A stretch of DNA of 64,000 nucleotides from Thuidium tamariscinum (Eukaryota; Streptophyta; Bryopsida; Hypnales; Thuidiaceae): positions 19,451,489 to 19,515,488 of the forward strand of contig OX344756.2 of NCBI GenBank assembly GCA_947034885.2, written 5' to 3'. The translations under genes were made by a program, and so were the position numbers. A model generated the notes under the pieces. It was not told the DNA's origin and searched no databases. It saw nothing but the letters and a program-made list of their open reading frames with translations. This document shows, piece after piece, positions 34,886 to 47,271 of the stretch (the stretch's first letter is position 1; each line of letters starts with the position of its first letter).

Positions 34886-36665
34886 TTAAGAGCATCTCCA
34901 CCCATTCACAAGACATAGGGGCGGGAATTAAAATGAATTTTCCCAAGCCCTCCATGTCTTGGGCTTCTCTTGATCGGAAAGCCCCCCAGCCATTCCCGCC
35001 TTGACAACACAGGCAAAGAGTTGAATCACATGTTTTCATGCGGTTGCTTTAATTGTTGGTTGTCAGGGTTGTTGAACTTCGGGAACTAGAGAAAAAAATA
35101 CTATATTGAAATAAACTCAAAACAAGTTGTAAGCTTCCATTTGCTTGAGAATTGAAGATCCATAAAATGCACTTCTAGGTCTAAATCCACTTTTGATTCT
35201 ACATCCAAACATTGGAAAACTATTTGTTCTAAAATTTTAAATATTGAGTTAAAAAATTGATCCAACAAGTAATTTCTTAAAAACAATCACATCGTAATTT
35301 GCTCCAAAACAAGATGCTCCATAAGCTACATCACTAATCCAAATGGAATGAATGAAATCTATGTAAACAAAAAAACAATCTTTAAGAGACTAATAAATTA
35401 ATCATTCAAATATTAGAAGTTGTAAAAATTTAATTCAAAATAAAAGTTAAACATGGAAAGTGTGCTTGAGGTGTGTTTGAGGTAGACCTCAAGTACACCT
35501 CAAGCACACTTTTATTTTTTACATTAAATTTAGTTTAAAATAGAAAAAACAAACAATCTATTGAGGTAGACTTTACATCAATACAAATAGTAAAAGAATG
35601 TGATGAAGTAGGCTAGAGGTAATGTAAAAGAGTATTGAAGTAAAAAAGAGATTATGTTGAGGTAAAGTACAAAAATTTATTGAAGTAAAATTGAAGCAAA
35701 GTAAAATTGTGTATTATGGTATACATGAGATGCACCTAAAGCACACTTTTTATTCTTACATAAAAGTTGATTTATAAAAATAAAAAATAAATGTATTGCC
35801 ATGTGCTTGAGGTGTGCTTGAGGTCCACCTCAAGCACACCTCAAACCCAATTTGATAAAAAGTAAAAGAAAAAAAATTTAATTCTAATTTCAATGGGGAC
35901 TAAATTATTGTACTCGAGGTGTACTTGAGGTCCACCTCATGCACACTTGAAGCACAATTTGATAAAAGTAAAAGAAAAATAAATTTGATTCCAAATTCAA
36001 TGGGGGATAAATTCTTGTACTTGAAGTGGACCTCAAGTGCACTTGAAGCATAATTCAACACAATTTTTAAAAAAAAATTCAAATTCAATGAGAAATAAAA
36101 TATATATTGAGATGTTCTTGAGTTGTGCTTGAGGTAGACCACAAGTACACTTGAAGCATAATTCAACACAATTTATTTTTCTTAAAATTCAAATTCAATG
36201 AGGAATACAATATATATTGAGATGTTCTTGAATTGTACGTGAGTACACTTGAAGCATAATTCAATACAAATTGTTTTTCTTAAAATTCAAATTCAATGAG
36301 AAATACAATATATATTGAGTTGTGCTTGAATTGTGCTTGAATTGTACTTGAGGTCTACCTCAAGCACTCTTTAAGCACAATTCAATACAATTTTTGATTT
36401 CCTAATAGAATTTGAATCTATAAAAAAAATTGTATTAAGTGGTACTTTAGTTGTGCTTTAATTGTATTTGGGAGCTAACATGTTATTGAACCTTCTTGGT
36501 CAACTCGCTTGGAGGGACATGAACCTATGGTTTCCAGAGAGCTTTTTGGCGTGACTGGCTTCATTTCCTCCTGGGGCAGGTCATTGGTGGCGCATGTTTT
36601 GGAGTCTAGGCCCGCCTTGGCCCGGGGCGGCCTCCTTTCCAATGAATGGGTGGAGATGCTTTAAG
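34886..36665. mobile_element. 1.8-kb inverted-repeat element carrying a satellite block
   Basis: GAGCATCTCCACCCATTCA at the left is matched by the reverse complement at the right (AGCATCTCCACCCATTCA). TTAA stands next to each tip (about 34886 and 36662). The subterminal parts are GC-rich (GGGGCGGGAA; GGCCCGGGGCGG) while the centre is an AT-rich repeat array. TTA or TTAA duplication would fit PIF/Harbinger or a TTAA-type element; I cannot decide. Confidence 0.6.
35450..36470. repeat. Diverged satellite of about 100-bp units with internal hairpins
   Basis: Units begin AAATTCAATGRGG or similar near 35,890, 35,998, 36,087, 36,196 and 36,293, so the period is about 90-110 bp. Most units contain GCTTGAGGT followed by ACCTCAAGC, a perfect short palindrome. 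Earlier, less regular units run from 35,450. The single-base-repeat nature produces a spurious minus-strand frame at 35900-36169. Confidence 0.75.
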
Positions 36666-37349
36666 GTATAAGAAGCAAAAAGTGAGACGCCCTAATACAC
36701 TCTAAGGTAGGAGGCTCAAATTTTGATAGGGAATTAAAAACAATCAAGACTTACATGTGCATTTTGTTTTCTTCAATGTACCAAATTTGCACATTTCAGG
36801 AGGTGATCGCTTTTGATGACCACAAATTAACACTTTTTTTCAACTTCAAATATTTGTAACTAATTCCACAAAGGCCCAAACGTTATGAAACAACTTGGAT
36901 TAGAAGCCTATTCCATTTGTATTTCAAGGAAAATTTAGTGAAATATATTTCAAAATGTTTCACCTTTTCAAAATTCAATTCCAGCCCTTAGATGATCGAC
37001 TTATGGACCTCCTACTTTAAAGTAAGCAAGCATTCATTCAAATAGATGACAAGTATATCTTTCCCGTATTTAGTCACTAGGATTAGGACCTACTTAAGTT
37101 TAATTCCTAAACATCTCAATCCTTTTTTGAATTTTTTCACATTTTTGCTTATAGCTTTATACAGATATATCATTTACTAGATTTTAATGAATTTGGTCAT
37201 TGAGAAAGATCGTCTTTTCTAAATTCCAGTATTACATTTGATAAATTAGAAGTTAGTTAAATGACACAATGCCTTGAAGCTCTCTGTTCATCATTCAGAA
37301 TATGGACGTCGAAGCGCTTCAGGATTAAACATTGGCTAGAATTTTTCTA
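36666..37349. other. Intergenic DNA
   Basis: AT-rich sequence between two transposon-like elements; no gene or clear repeat seen. Confidence 0.4.
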
Positions 37350-37579
37350 TTAACCCTTAAATGTCGAAGAGGACGTTTTGCGTCTGCCGAATGAGAGAGA
37401 ATCTTCCCTTATAGAATGGAAGTGCAACTATTGATCCTCAGTTTTAGGGGTGGAAAGGGGAAATCTTCTACATGGCTTTGACTTCCAATGAATATATTTG
37501 GCTTTTCCAAAGTAGATGATGTCACACAGAATCAAAATGCATGATTTCCACGGTCACTAGTCCGTTGTTCAAGGGTTAA
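37350..37579. mobile_element. TTAA-flanked short element 4 (230 bp)
   Basis: TTAA lies at 37350-37353 and 37576-37579. The tips are CCCTTAAATGTCGAAG and, reverse-complemented, CCCTTGAACAACGG. The interior is homologous to the element at 49690-49916: both have GAGAATCTT, GGGGTGGAAA, GGCTTTGACTTCCA and GATTTCCACGG in order. Confidence 0.68.
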
Positions 37580-39472
37580 AAAATGGTTCTATGTATGATC
37601 ACCGTGCTGTGCTTTGGGTTTGTGGGTCAAGGGGCACATGTTTTGTCCTGTGACAAATTGTCACGGGGTTCGGACCTTTGCGACTGATAATGATAAAGAA
37701 TTTGAGACGGAAAGAAATTCCGGCCAATGCTATTCAGTTGACTCAAATAACTTGTCAAGATAACAATTTTGTGTATTGACGAAAGAAGAAGAGGAGCACA
37801 ATTATATACAAAAGAATTTATCACTAATATTAGTTGCAATAGTATTAATGAAGGATTTGTAAATGTTCAATATGTAGCATCATCCTTCAATAAATGCAAT
37901 GAGAAGTATCACCGTCTTTGCATCACTATGAATGCCCTACCCTAGAGGTCAAGGCCTATAATATTCCTATAATGCAATGCTTTCCTTCGTATAAGAAAAT
38001 AAGGGCAAGTTTACATTAAAGGTGTCATGTTGTAGTTCACCATTTTCAACTATGTGACAATGGCTTCCCTCCAAATATAATCCCAATTTGAAACATCTTT
38101 GACACAAAAGTTTAAAAAACATAATGTGGATAATTCATGATTTTCAATTGTTTGACTATGGTTATTTTCCATTTCTTTTGTTTAAGATGACATGTGTTTG
38201 TAATGCTTGAATTTGTCAAAACTTTGTATTACCATGCAATTGCTAAAAAATACATTAATGTTTAGCAAGGTCACAACATTTAAATGGCAATGGCATGAGA
38301 ATTTGACTATAATCCTATTACAACATAATTCTAAAAGCTTTGACAACTCTAATTGGCAGTTGAAAGAGGATTCCAGATTTCCTTCAATCTTATGTATTTT
38401 TTGGATTTTGTATAAATGAGCTATGAATGATCAAAGTGCTAAAAATAAGCATATTTAACATCAACCATAAGCTCTCATATACATATAGAGGCTGTGTATT
38501 TCAGGCATGAATCTAAATGAGATGGTTATACATATTAATTTGGCACAATTAGGATTTTTTCCTAATTTGAGTGCTTGTTGCGGTCATGTACAAAAATCAT
38601 TGTATAATGTGATGTATGGATTCTTTGGATCCCAAATGCAATTTTCTATATTTCTATTTAAGGTGTTATAGGGGTGAAGTTTTGTGGAGTATGACCTAAA
38701 GACTTTTTAGTAGTGAAAATATTTGATTATCACTTGAGGTCTAATAGAAAAAACAACTTTTGTAGGAAATTTATCACAATTTTGTAAAAGATGAAATTTT
38801 GTGAAATTTTGCCCTTAGCCTCATAGAGTTTGAATCTTCTTAAACTTCCTTCTAAGGTCATATTAAAACCTAACTTTGTAATAATTATTTTTACTAAATG
38901 ATCTACAAGGGTTGAAATTTTTGTAGATAATTATTTGCTGTATGTAATGCAAAAAGAGATATCTTTGGTTGAATCTTTATTCAATGTCCCTTAGAAGTTA
39001 AATTATTTTAAAAGGAGGAGGAAATTGGATGGATTTAAGTATGACCTCATGGATGAGGGCAAGTGCTATTGTTCCCTCTTCCTTCTAATATGATGTTTTG
39101 TGAGACACTTGCACAAATCATCAAATCAATTAAGATCTTTAAATTTTTGTCCCTCTTCTTTATAGTTATGTTGTTGAAAAACCTCTAAACTCTAGAAAAT
39201 CTTGATAAAAATTTGATTGTTGAACATGTGTAGCCAAACCACATAATATTTTCCATTATTTTTTTGACTAATCAATCATTTCTCTACAACAGTTAGGATA
39301 GGAGGTTTTGAAACAATTGAGTCTCATGGAATTCCATCACTCCTAAGTAAATATAGCACTCTTTGATATACCTATAGTGTGCATGTAAAGATGGGGCTAC
39401 ATTTAGAACCTTACACTATTTTTAGTTTAATAATTTATAGCTAATTTTCCATGAGCCTCCTTCCAAAATTAT
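37580..39472. other. AT-rich intergenic DNA
   Basis: Only short frames on both strands. No gene, RNA or clear element seen. Confidence 0.45.
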
Positions 39473-40404
39473 TTAACCCCTAAAGGACCAACATGCCTTT
39501 TTTGGCAACATAGCGATTTTGGGCAGGTACGTGTGGCTACAGATTTTCATATTTTGGAACCAAAATTTAATAGAAGGTGTGGACGAGGAGTATCTTCAAA
39601 GCCCAACAATTTTCGTGACTTTTGACTACATGGTTGAAAAGTTATCGCATGAAACGTTGTTTGTTTCTCAACTTGGGCAGTTTGGGCAGATCAGAAAAAA
39701 TCACTTTTTTTGGAAATAAAAATTTGAAGTTGGTTTTATAGATTTATATATACATGTAAAGCTTTGAATCATTCCATTTGGATTAATGAGTCAAAAGTTA
39801 TGAAGGATTTTAGTTTGCGGGTAGTTATGGATTCTCTTCTCTAAAATAAACTTTGAAGTCCTTTATTTTACTCAATTTTCAATATTTTTGAAAAAAAATA
39901 AAAACATTGGTGTAGATTGTTTATTACAACATTTGAACCATTGGGATTGGCATTTTTCAATTCAATAAACGAATTGTTACCATTACTGTATTTTGAATCA
40001 TTCTCTACTTCTTTCTTCTTACTATTTTTTTTGTACATGTTGTACAATTCCAAATGATATGAAAATTTTCAAGCATGTAGACAACTTGAATTGGAGAATA
40101 AATCCAAAGAGTTGCAACCATTTTGGACATTTTTGCATACAAATGTGACCTTCTGAAGTGCAGCTGCCTGGATTTTCGCATTGGAAAAAAAATGATTTTT
40201 GTAACTTCAAACACTAATATCTTGCAATCTACATGGCGGAAATTTCTGAAATTTTTTCTACATCTTCCCAAACTAGTGCACTAAGAGATCTTACGGTTAC
40301 ATATGTCAAAAAATGTTTTTTTTCTGAAATTTGGTAGCTCTCCTAGAAATGACAGTTTTGGAGCAGTTTGGTTGGAAACATAGTTGCGGTCCTTTAGGGG
40401 TTAA
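39473..40404. mobile_element. TTAA-flanked element 5 (piggyBac-like, 932 bp)
   Basis: TTAA lies at 39473-39476 and 40401-40404. The left tip is CCCCTAAAGGACCAACATG and the right tip, reverse-complemented, CCCCTAAAGGACCGCAAC; the 13-bp repeat CCCCTAAAGGACC is exact. It is a full-length relative of 8386-9337 in opposite orientation. Short frames occur at matching places in both copies (39519-39719 here, 9041-9235 there), with shared words such as TFD before a VxKL. Confidence 0.8.
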
Positions 40405-40672
40405 AGTGTGTTGGACATGAGAGAAAATTTCAGCCCAAGTGTGAACCTAATGGATGTATGAAAATGTGCAATTACAACAAAATTCACCCTAAATTAGCAG
40501 TCAAAGAATCTATAAGGTGAACAATCACCTCATGTGCCCTATCAGATTTCCGATTAAATAAATATTTTAATTGTGTCTATGAAATTGTCAAATTGAAAAA
40601 GTAAAATATTTTGACATAGACTTGCCAAAATTGACCTACACATAGAATAGGACCAATAGGATAAATTTTGTG

Positions 40673-41211
40673 TTCTTTGGGGACAAAGGTAAAAAATGCC
40701 CCCTATTTTGTGCTATGTTTTTGGGAATGTTCAAGACTCCCTAGCTAATTCGGCATCTCTTATGCAAATATGAACTCCAAATTTGCATATTTTATCATGT
40801 GTGAAGAATTAAAAAATTTATGCGTTTTTCCCGAGGGTAAATCCAGCTGGCCACACTTCGTGAAACCGTTTACTGTAGTGGCCTCCCCAAGCCAGGCATG
40901 CCACTCGCCATCGCCTACAGTAATTGCAGCCCCGCCCACGCCAGATGATGTGTCGCCCAGCAATCCCCACGCACTCCATCTCAGACGCAGGACGGTAAAT
41001 CGTACCATCGAAGGTGGGCCCAGCAGGGTGGATTTACCTCAGGGTAAAATACAATAATTTTTTAATTTTTTCAAACAATTTCAGTTTTGTTTTTCTCAAA
41101 TTCTGAATTCATATTCGTGACCAACAACCCCAAATTTTGAAAGAGAGATCTGAAACACACCCTAGACACAACACAAAAAAGGGGGCTTTTCTTCACTTTT
41201 ACCTTAAAGAA
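40673..41211. mobile_element. Long foldback element (539 bp)
   Basis: The left arm starts TTCTTTGGGGACAAAGGTAA; the right arm, reverse-complemented, starts TTCTTTAAGGTAAAAGTGAA. Pairing continues inward: GCCCCCTATTTTGTG against GCCCCCTTTTTTGTG, then near the middle GGTAAATCCAGCTGG against GGTAAATCCACCCTGCTGG. The centre is GC-rich (40850-41030). It is related to the foldback at 32111-32346. Confidence 0.65.
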
Positions 41212-41224
41212 TCCAAAATTGATC

Positions 41225-41640
41225 CTGTTGAATCCAGCATCAATAAGTTTCATCAAATTTCTTAAGCATGTAGCCACCTTGGATTGAAGAATTAATCCAA
41301 AGAGTTACAATCATTTTGGACATTTTTTCATAAAAATATGGCCTTTTGAAGAGATTTTTTCAATTGTAAGAAAAAGATTTTTGTAACTTCAAACACTAAT
41401 ATCTTGCAATCTATACAACAAAAATCTTTGAAATTTTTTCTACATCTTCTCAAACTAGTGCACTAAAATCCTATGGTCCAAAAATGTTTTTTTTTCTTCT
41501 AAAATTTGGTAGTTGTCCTAGAAATGATAATCTTTTGAGTGCTTTTGGTAGAAACATAGTCATAAATTTTCAGGGTTGCCTATAGCCAAGTGAATCTGTC
41601 CATTGTCCATTTTCTGGACATCGAAGCAGTGAGGGGTTAA
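41225..41640. mobile_element. Right-hand fragment of a TTAA element
   Basis: Homologous to the right half of 39473-40404: GCATGTAG, ACACTAATATCTTGCAATCT and CAAACTAGTGCACTAA occur in the same order. It ends GTGAGGGG followed by TTAA at 41637-41640. The left half is missing, next to the 40673-41211 foldback. Confidence 0.65.
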
Positions 41641-42204
41641 ATGGTCGCTTTTAGAGCAGACTACCTTAATTGCATTGAAAACCCTTAACCTTTTTTTTAC
41701 TACCCTAAATGAGGCATCCAATCCAGACACCACACGCAACCAGTCTTTTTTTTCCGGCACCATGTGGCCAGATTGCACCATTTCAAATAAATGACTTTTT
41801 TTTGCCAGATAAAAATAATCTTTTTTCGCTAGAAAATTTTCAAATCTCTTTAAAGTATGGATGAAGCTACCAAATTTGGATGAAAAAATGTATGAATATG
41901 ACGGAAAATTGTTTTTAAGCCCCAAAGATGGATGAATGTTGAAATACAATGCTTCACCAAATTTGAAGTGATCGCCATCTTGGCACTTTCTCAAAAAGTA
42001 AAAAAAAAGGGCTGCACGCAACTGCTGCTTACTTTGCAGCATCACTAAGTTACATGTACCGTACATAGAGCAGTAGACAAAAGCTCCCTTGGCTTCTTTC
42101 ATTCTTTTGTGAATTTTTACTTGACATCTTTTACGTTTTCCACCAACTTTTTACTTTTTCAGCTCATCAAACCCACACACAAAAACGCTGTTTCGTTAGT
42201 AGGA

Positions 42205-42213
42205 ATATATAAG
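42205..42213 (+). promoter_or_regulatory. Candidate TATA box of the synthetase gene
   Basis: ATATATAAG lies about 600 bases before the first proposed coding exon at 42820. Plausible by position only; the intervening sequence is GC-richer, as expected of a leader. Confidence 0.3.
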
Positions 42214-42819
42214 TAACATTTTCATTTAAGAAAATTCACTGGAGCTCCCTTCAATTCTTTATCACTTTTGTTTAAAATCCTTTACCTCAATTTTTTAGTC
42301 AACTCCGGATCAGTACAAATCTCTGCCTGATCTCCTGCACACCATCAACGACTTCCTGCCGCTGTTAACAGCACCTGCCTCCAAGTTAGATTCCGCACAA
42401 TTTGCTGCTTGCCTGTAAGCACTTTCAAGCCTCCTCTCAATCTGTAGCCACGGCGTAATCGCAAAACAATTGTTCCTTCTGTGAAATTGAGCGACTGAGT
42501 TCTAGTTAAATTAGTAGCGCAAGTATTGGGATACAGTCGACATAACTTTTCATTGCAGTGTTGTGTGTGTGGAATTGTGGATGCGTCTCTAAAGTGCTTA
42601 ATTCCACACACAGCAGTGTCTGATTTCGTTTAGTTTCGGTTTCCAATGGCTTCTGCGATTCTCTAGTGAAAGATTTTGAATTAGCTAGATTGCTAGCTTT
42701 TGGTTTCCTCTGTTGCATCCCCTGATTAGTGATTGGATTGGGTGCATTGCGATGTGAAATTTTGGTTGCTAAGAAAGATCTGGTTGTGTAGGTGAATTGG
42801 GTGTTGGAATTTGGAAGCT

Positions 42820-45800
42820 ATGTCGGTTTTGAAATCAGCAGCACGGACACTGCTGGGTGCTCGAACCAAGTGCACCGCTCGCTCGTCGACTTCGGCTCTT
42901 CTCCGAGAGCATGGCAGCAACCCAGTTCCTGCTCAGATCCCCAGAACAATCAGGTCTGTCAATGAATCTCATAGTTTTCTCTAAGAGCTAGATTGAAAAA
43001 GGGGTTACTGTTCCTCTGTTTCACAAGGAGATTTTTTGGTTCACTACGTAGTGAACTCACTACCATTACCATATTCAAAGTGGTAAAATCAATACTATTA
43101 CCACTTCCAAAGTGGTAATGGTAGTGAGTTTACCACTTAGTAAACCCCAAAAGTCTCCCTGTGTTTATTACAACGGATTTAATCACTTGGCTAGTTTGCA
43201 GTATCAATGATCCAGCATTCTATAGGGTTTCTTCCTCAAGGTCTTATGCTTTGATGTCCCCTCATTCTAGCTATAAGGTGCTCTTCAAAGTCTCTCAAAA
43301 TTACAAATTCTATGGAGCAGGCGAGTAGGTTTTGTAACAAGGCCGGAATGGTGGTGTTGACAGTCTTACTAAGAGTCTAATTCAGAAAATAATGATAATT
43401 AAACCATCCGCTTAATAAGGGTTGATATCATTACGGCTTGGTATCTTTAGGGGTTTGATCTTTGGTATTATCAATGTTTTAGGGTCTACTATACTTTGGA
43501 TATGGCTTTCTCGCCTTTCATACTGGATAGAATTCTGAGTGTGCTTGGTGGACTCTTCTGTCGCTTCTTCTGTTCTTAAACCTGAACTTAATGGGCTATG
43601 GCTGTGGTGGAGCAGCTCGCTCTCAAAGCAAGGAGCTACGGGGTTGGATAAAATGGAGAGGACATCACCGTCAAGGAAAATGAGTACACTTCAGATTCCG
43701 AAAGCGCCAATTGTCCAAGGAATGCTCACGGTGGCAGAATTGCAAGAACTTGCGAGAATCAAGAAAATCGACACCGTCATCGTTGGGCTCACGGATTGCT
43801 ATGGTCGGCTAGTTGGAAAAAGGTCCCGCACCTCCCCAATTCAAATTCTAGTCTCAGTTCATGTGGGATTGCCGGTCAGTCCAGAATTGTTCAACAAATT
43901 AATGACCCTGATTGAATTAGGGTTTTGGAAATAGGGTCAGAGTTCTATGCGTTCGAGGAGAATTCGAGTATGTAAATTCTTTTGGGTTTGATGTGCAGAT
44001 ACACAGCCGATTTTTTCTTGGAGAGTGCTGTGGACGATGGGACGCATGCTTGCTCTTATCTTCTGGCGACTGATATGGACATGGAGCCAGTTCCCGGGTA
44101 CAAGTTCGCTAGCTGGGAGGCTGGCTATGGTGACATCCACCTCGTTCCTGACATGAAGACACTGCGGGTGGCAAGCTGGTACTATTCTGCCTAAAATTTC
44201 CAGGTTCTTAATGTGTTTTCACCGTCATGGCTGGTTTGTACCATACAGGAACCGGAGGAGGAAACTCCATGTGAGCTCGGGGTTTGTTCTTGCAGGTTTA
44301 TGCCAACAAATTGACTCGGTTTCTATGCTTGCAAAACTGATCCATGGTTCTAATAGTTGAATTTTGGTATGATGTACTAAAATTTGTACGATTGCAGGTT
44401 GGAAAAGACGGCTTTGGTGCTGTGTGACGTGGTTCAGGATGACCACAAGCTAGCTCCTCATGCTCCACGCTCCATTTTGCAAAATCAAATGAAGGCTGCA
44501 CAAGATGTGGGTGCGTTCACGCCCATGGCTGCTTCGGAGCTTGAGTACTTTCTTTACAAGGACACATACGAAGAATCCAAGGTAAGGCACTCGATTTATG
44601 TGTTCCTTCTATTTTGAAGATTTAATACTTCACTTCAAAAAGAATTCTTAGAATCCTTGGCATACAACTTAAGCCCTTAGCGTTGCACAGTCCATATCCG
44701 TGAACAGAGTGCTTTGGCGGTGATGTTTTGTCCTAATAACTCGAAAATACTGCTTGAATCTAAAATAACCACCCTTTTTTTATGACCAATTTGATGAAAT
44801 TGAGGTACGTGATGTAATTTCATAAAGATATAACCAAGTCTATGCAAAAATTCGAAAGGATTCGGGTGTCAAAGGGTTCAGAGAGTTGATATTTTTCTGG
44901 TGTGCAGAATAAAGGCTACATGAATCTTAGACCTGCGGGTTGGGTACGGGAGGACTATCACATTTTCCAGGGAACTCGTGGGGAATATTTTCATGGTACA
45001 CGCAAGCTAGCCTTCATCTGTTTTGTTAACATTTCGTTTTTTTGTTTCAGGAAGTGTTTGAGAATGTTTTCTTTTCTTTTACCTACATTGAATTTGACTT
45101 TTATATGGTTGGGCTGACCTTTACATACCCCCTTCTCTTGACAGGTCCTGCGAGGCGTCATTTAGAAGCTTCTGGGGTTCCTGTAGAGAACAGGTAACTT
45201 GGAATTTCCTCTATTCTATATTAGCAGCTGCTATGTTATGAGAGATTCATAGCGTGGCTGCACTCCAGATGCACCCTATTTCATTTTAGGGGTTAGGGCT
45301 CAATAATTTTAGGTAGCAGCAAACAGTAATGTAAGAACTTACTCAAATTGCAGATGTTGCTGGTCTTTGATGCAATTGATCTCCTCTCGTTTGGTCCAGA
45401 GCCAACAAAGGGCATCTATATTTTAAAATTGCAGTTAAGAGTTGAACTTTGAGGTTTTAGTTATGATCCTAAATGCATCCTGTTGTTGCTTGCTTGCAGC
45501 AAGGGAGAATTTGGGCTTGGACAGCACGAACTGAACGTGAAATACGCGGAAGTTCTGGAAATGGCTGATCGCCACAGTGTTTACAAGCAGGTATGCCTTA
45601 CTCAATGACCATACTTGCATTCAAGTTGAGACATTAGAATCCATGAGATTCAGAAATGAAATTACCTTTCCATAAAGTAAACCAGATAACATACCCGACT
45701 CAAGAGGTTATGTAGTCCAATTTATAAAGGTCTATCACTGTTTATGACTAGGATAACACAACAATCTTCTTTGTTTTTGGCAGTGTCTAAAGGAGCTTGC

Positions 45801-47271
45801 AGATTCTATGGGCGTTTCTGTTACCTTTATGGCCAAGCCAGACGCATCACAACCAGGCTCTAGCTGCCACATTCATCTTAGTCTTTGGAAGGATGGGCGT
45901 AACATATTTGCTGGGGATAAATTGCTGGGCTCCACGAAATGCAGGTTTGAAATTATGTTCTATTCTTGTAGTTTAATCAATCTTTCTAAAACAGTTGGAA
46001 GTACAAAGGGTTTAACCACTAATAGGTGCACATGTTTATTTAAGTTCTTACTTCCTCTAATACATATGAAAGAAGACATTTCACTAGTATTTCAGCAGCT
46101 CAATGGGTTTGTGCAAACCGCTTCGTAGTAATTAGGTTGTGAGCTATGCTTTTACACGTCCAATTTTAATATGCGTGGACCAGATGAACGGTTCAAGAAT
46201 TATCACATCCTAACCAAAATATGCACTTTTTTTTCGCTTTCTGAAGATCTGTTTCATTGTTGACTTGCAGTGATGAATTCATATGGTTCTTGGGCGGATG
46301 GATGAAGCACACTCCAGAGCTCATGTGCTTTTACGCTCCCAACGTTAATTCCTACAAGCGTTACGTGTCAGGCAGCTGGGCTCCCACGCAGATAGCTTGG
46401 TAGGTTTCCCTTGAATCTCTAACTTAACTTGCTTCATGATTTCATTCAATTGCTGCAAAACACACTACTGTAACTTAGTTGTTTTCTATTTCAGTTTTTG
46501 AATCGATTAAATTTCAATTCATTTATTAAAGCATACTAAACACATGATCCTTGGATGAAACAGGAGCCGGGACAATCGAACTGCACCTTTCCGTGTCCTT
46601 GGGTCTGGAAAATCCTTGCGCATCGAATGCCGACTGCCCGGCGCCGACTGCAATGTGTACTTGGCCTTTGCTGCTGCTCTTGCTTCTGGAATGGACGGCA
46701 TTCGCAACAAAATTGAGCCTCCACCCCAGCTGGAAGGGAATGTGTACTTTGCCAAGGATCTTATGACGATTCCTCAATCACTGGTATGGACCCTGTCGTA
46801 AAACCCTCATCACAACAAAGATATATTTTCACCGTAGTCCCCCAATCTAAATTTGTGTAATGAATTAATAATTCTGATTGAATTTGTAGATGCTAGCCAG
46901 TTTTTTATGGTTGGTTTTGTGTGTTGGATTTAGGGTTGAAACTCTTTGATTGAAAGATGATTCTAGTATGCGTAGGAAACAGGCCATCCCTCCTCCATCT
47001 CTTGCTAGAATCAGATTTCATTATCTCATTCAACTGTGCATTTGTTTAGCCAAAGTAGATTGTTGTTTTGGATATTACTCTGATTTTCTGTCACAATCGT
47101 TGATGTGAACAGGGAGCAGCTACAACAGCTTTCAAGAACAGTGCATTTGCCAAAGAAATGCTGGGAGAGGATGTTCACCACCATTACCACCACTTCTTTG
47201 AATCTGAGCTTCTTGCTTACCAACAAGCAGTCACAGATTGGGAAAAAGCTCGATATTTTGAGCAAATTTGA
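42820..47271 (+). CDS. Type I glutamine-synthetase-fold ligase, gamma-glutamylpolyamine synthetase-like
   Basis: Would ligate glutamate to ammonia or, more likely, to an amine such as putrescine, using ATP. Exons: 42820-42953, 43616-43822, 43999-44178, 44398-44581, 44908-44995, 45145-45193, 45500-45590, 45784-45944, 46271-46399, 46564-46783, 47113-47271. All are GT-AG with agreeing phases, giving 533 residues. The catalytic core starts at ATG 43653 (476 residues). Motifs: VIVGLTDCYGRLVGKR, DPSQ-type loop KPDASQPGSSCHIHLSL (about 329-345), NSYKRYVSGSWAPTQIAW (about 391), SRDNRTAPFR (about 409), and RLPGADCNVYLAFAAAL. These match bacterial GlnA3/PuuA-type enzymes, not the plant type II synthetase or the amidohydrolase-fused nodulin/FluG form. 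The first exon encodes an Arg/Ser/Ala-rich leader (MSVLKSAARTLLGARTKC) resembling an organelle transit peptide; its join to exon 2 fits the phase but is inferred. The gene is intact. Confidence 0.85.
43022..43163. mobile_element. Foldback MITE in intron 1 of the synthetase gene
   Basis: CACAAGGAGATTTTTTGG at the left pairs with the right end, reverse-complemented ACACAGGGAGACTTTTGG. Pairing continues through GTGAACTCACTACCATTACC against GTAAACTCACTACCATTACC. It is 142 bp, non-coding, and lies between exons 42820-42953 and 43616-43822, so it should be spliced out. Confidence 0.7.

Noticed and set aside
35900-36169. 89-codon minus-strand frame with repeated YASSxLEV words
   Set aside because: Its periodicity mirrors the DNA satellite; it is a translation of the repeat.
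34886-36665. Counting the 1.8-kb element among the piggyBac-like set
   Set aside because: TTAA stands at both ends, but the tips begin (G)AGCATCTCC instead of CCC, so another superfamily is as likely.
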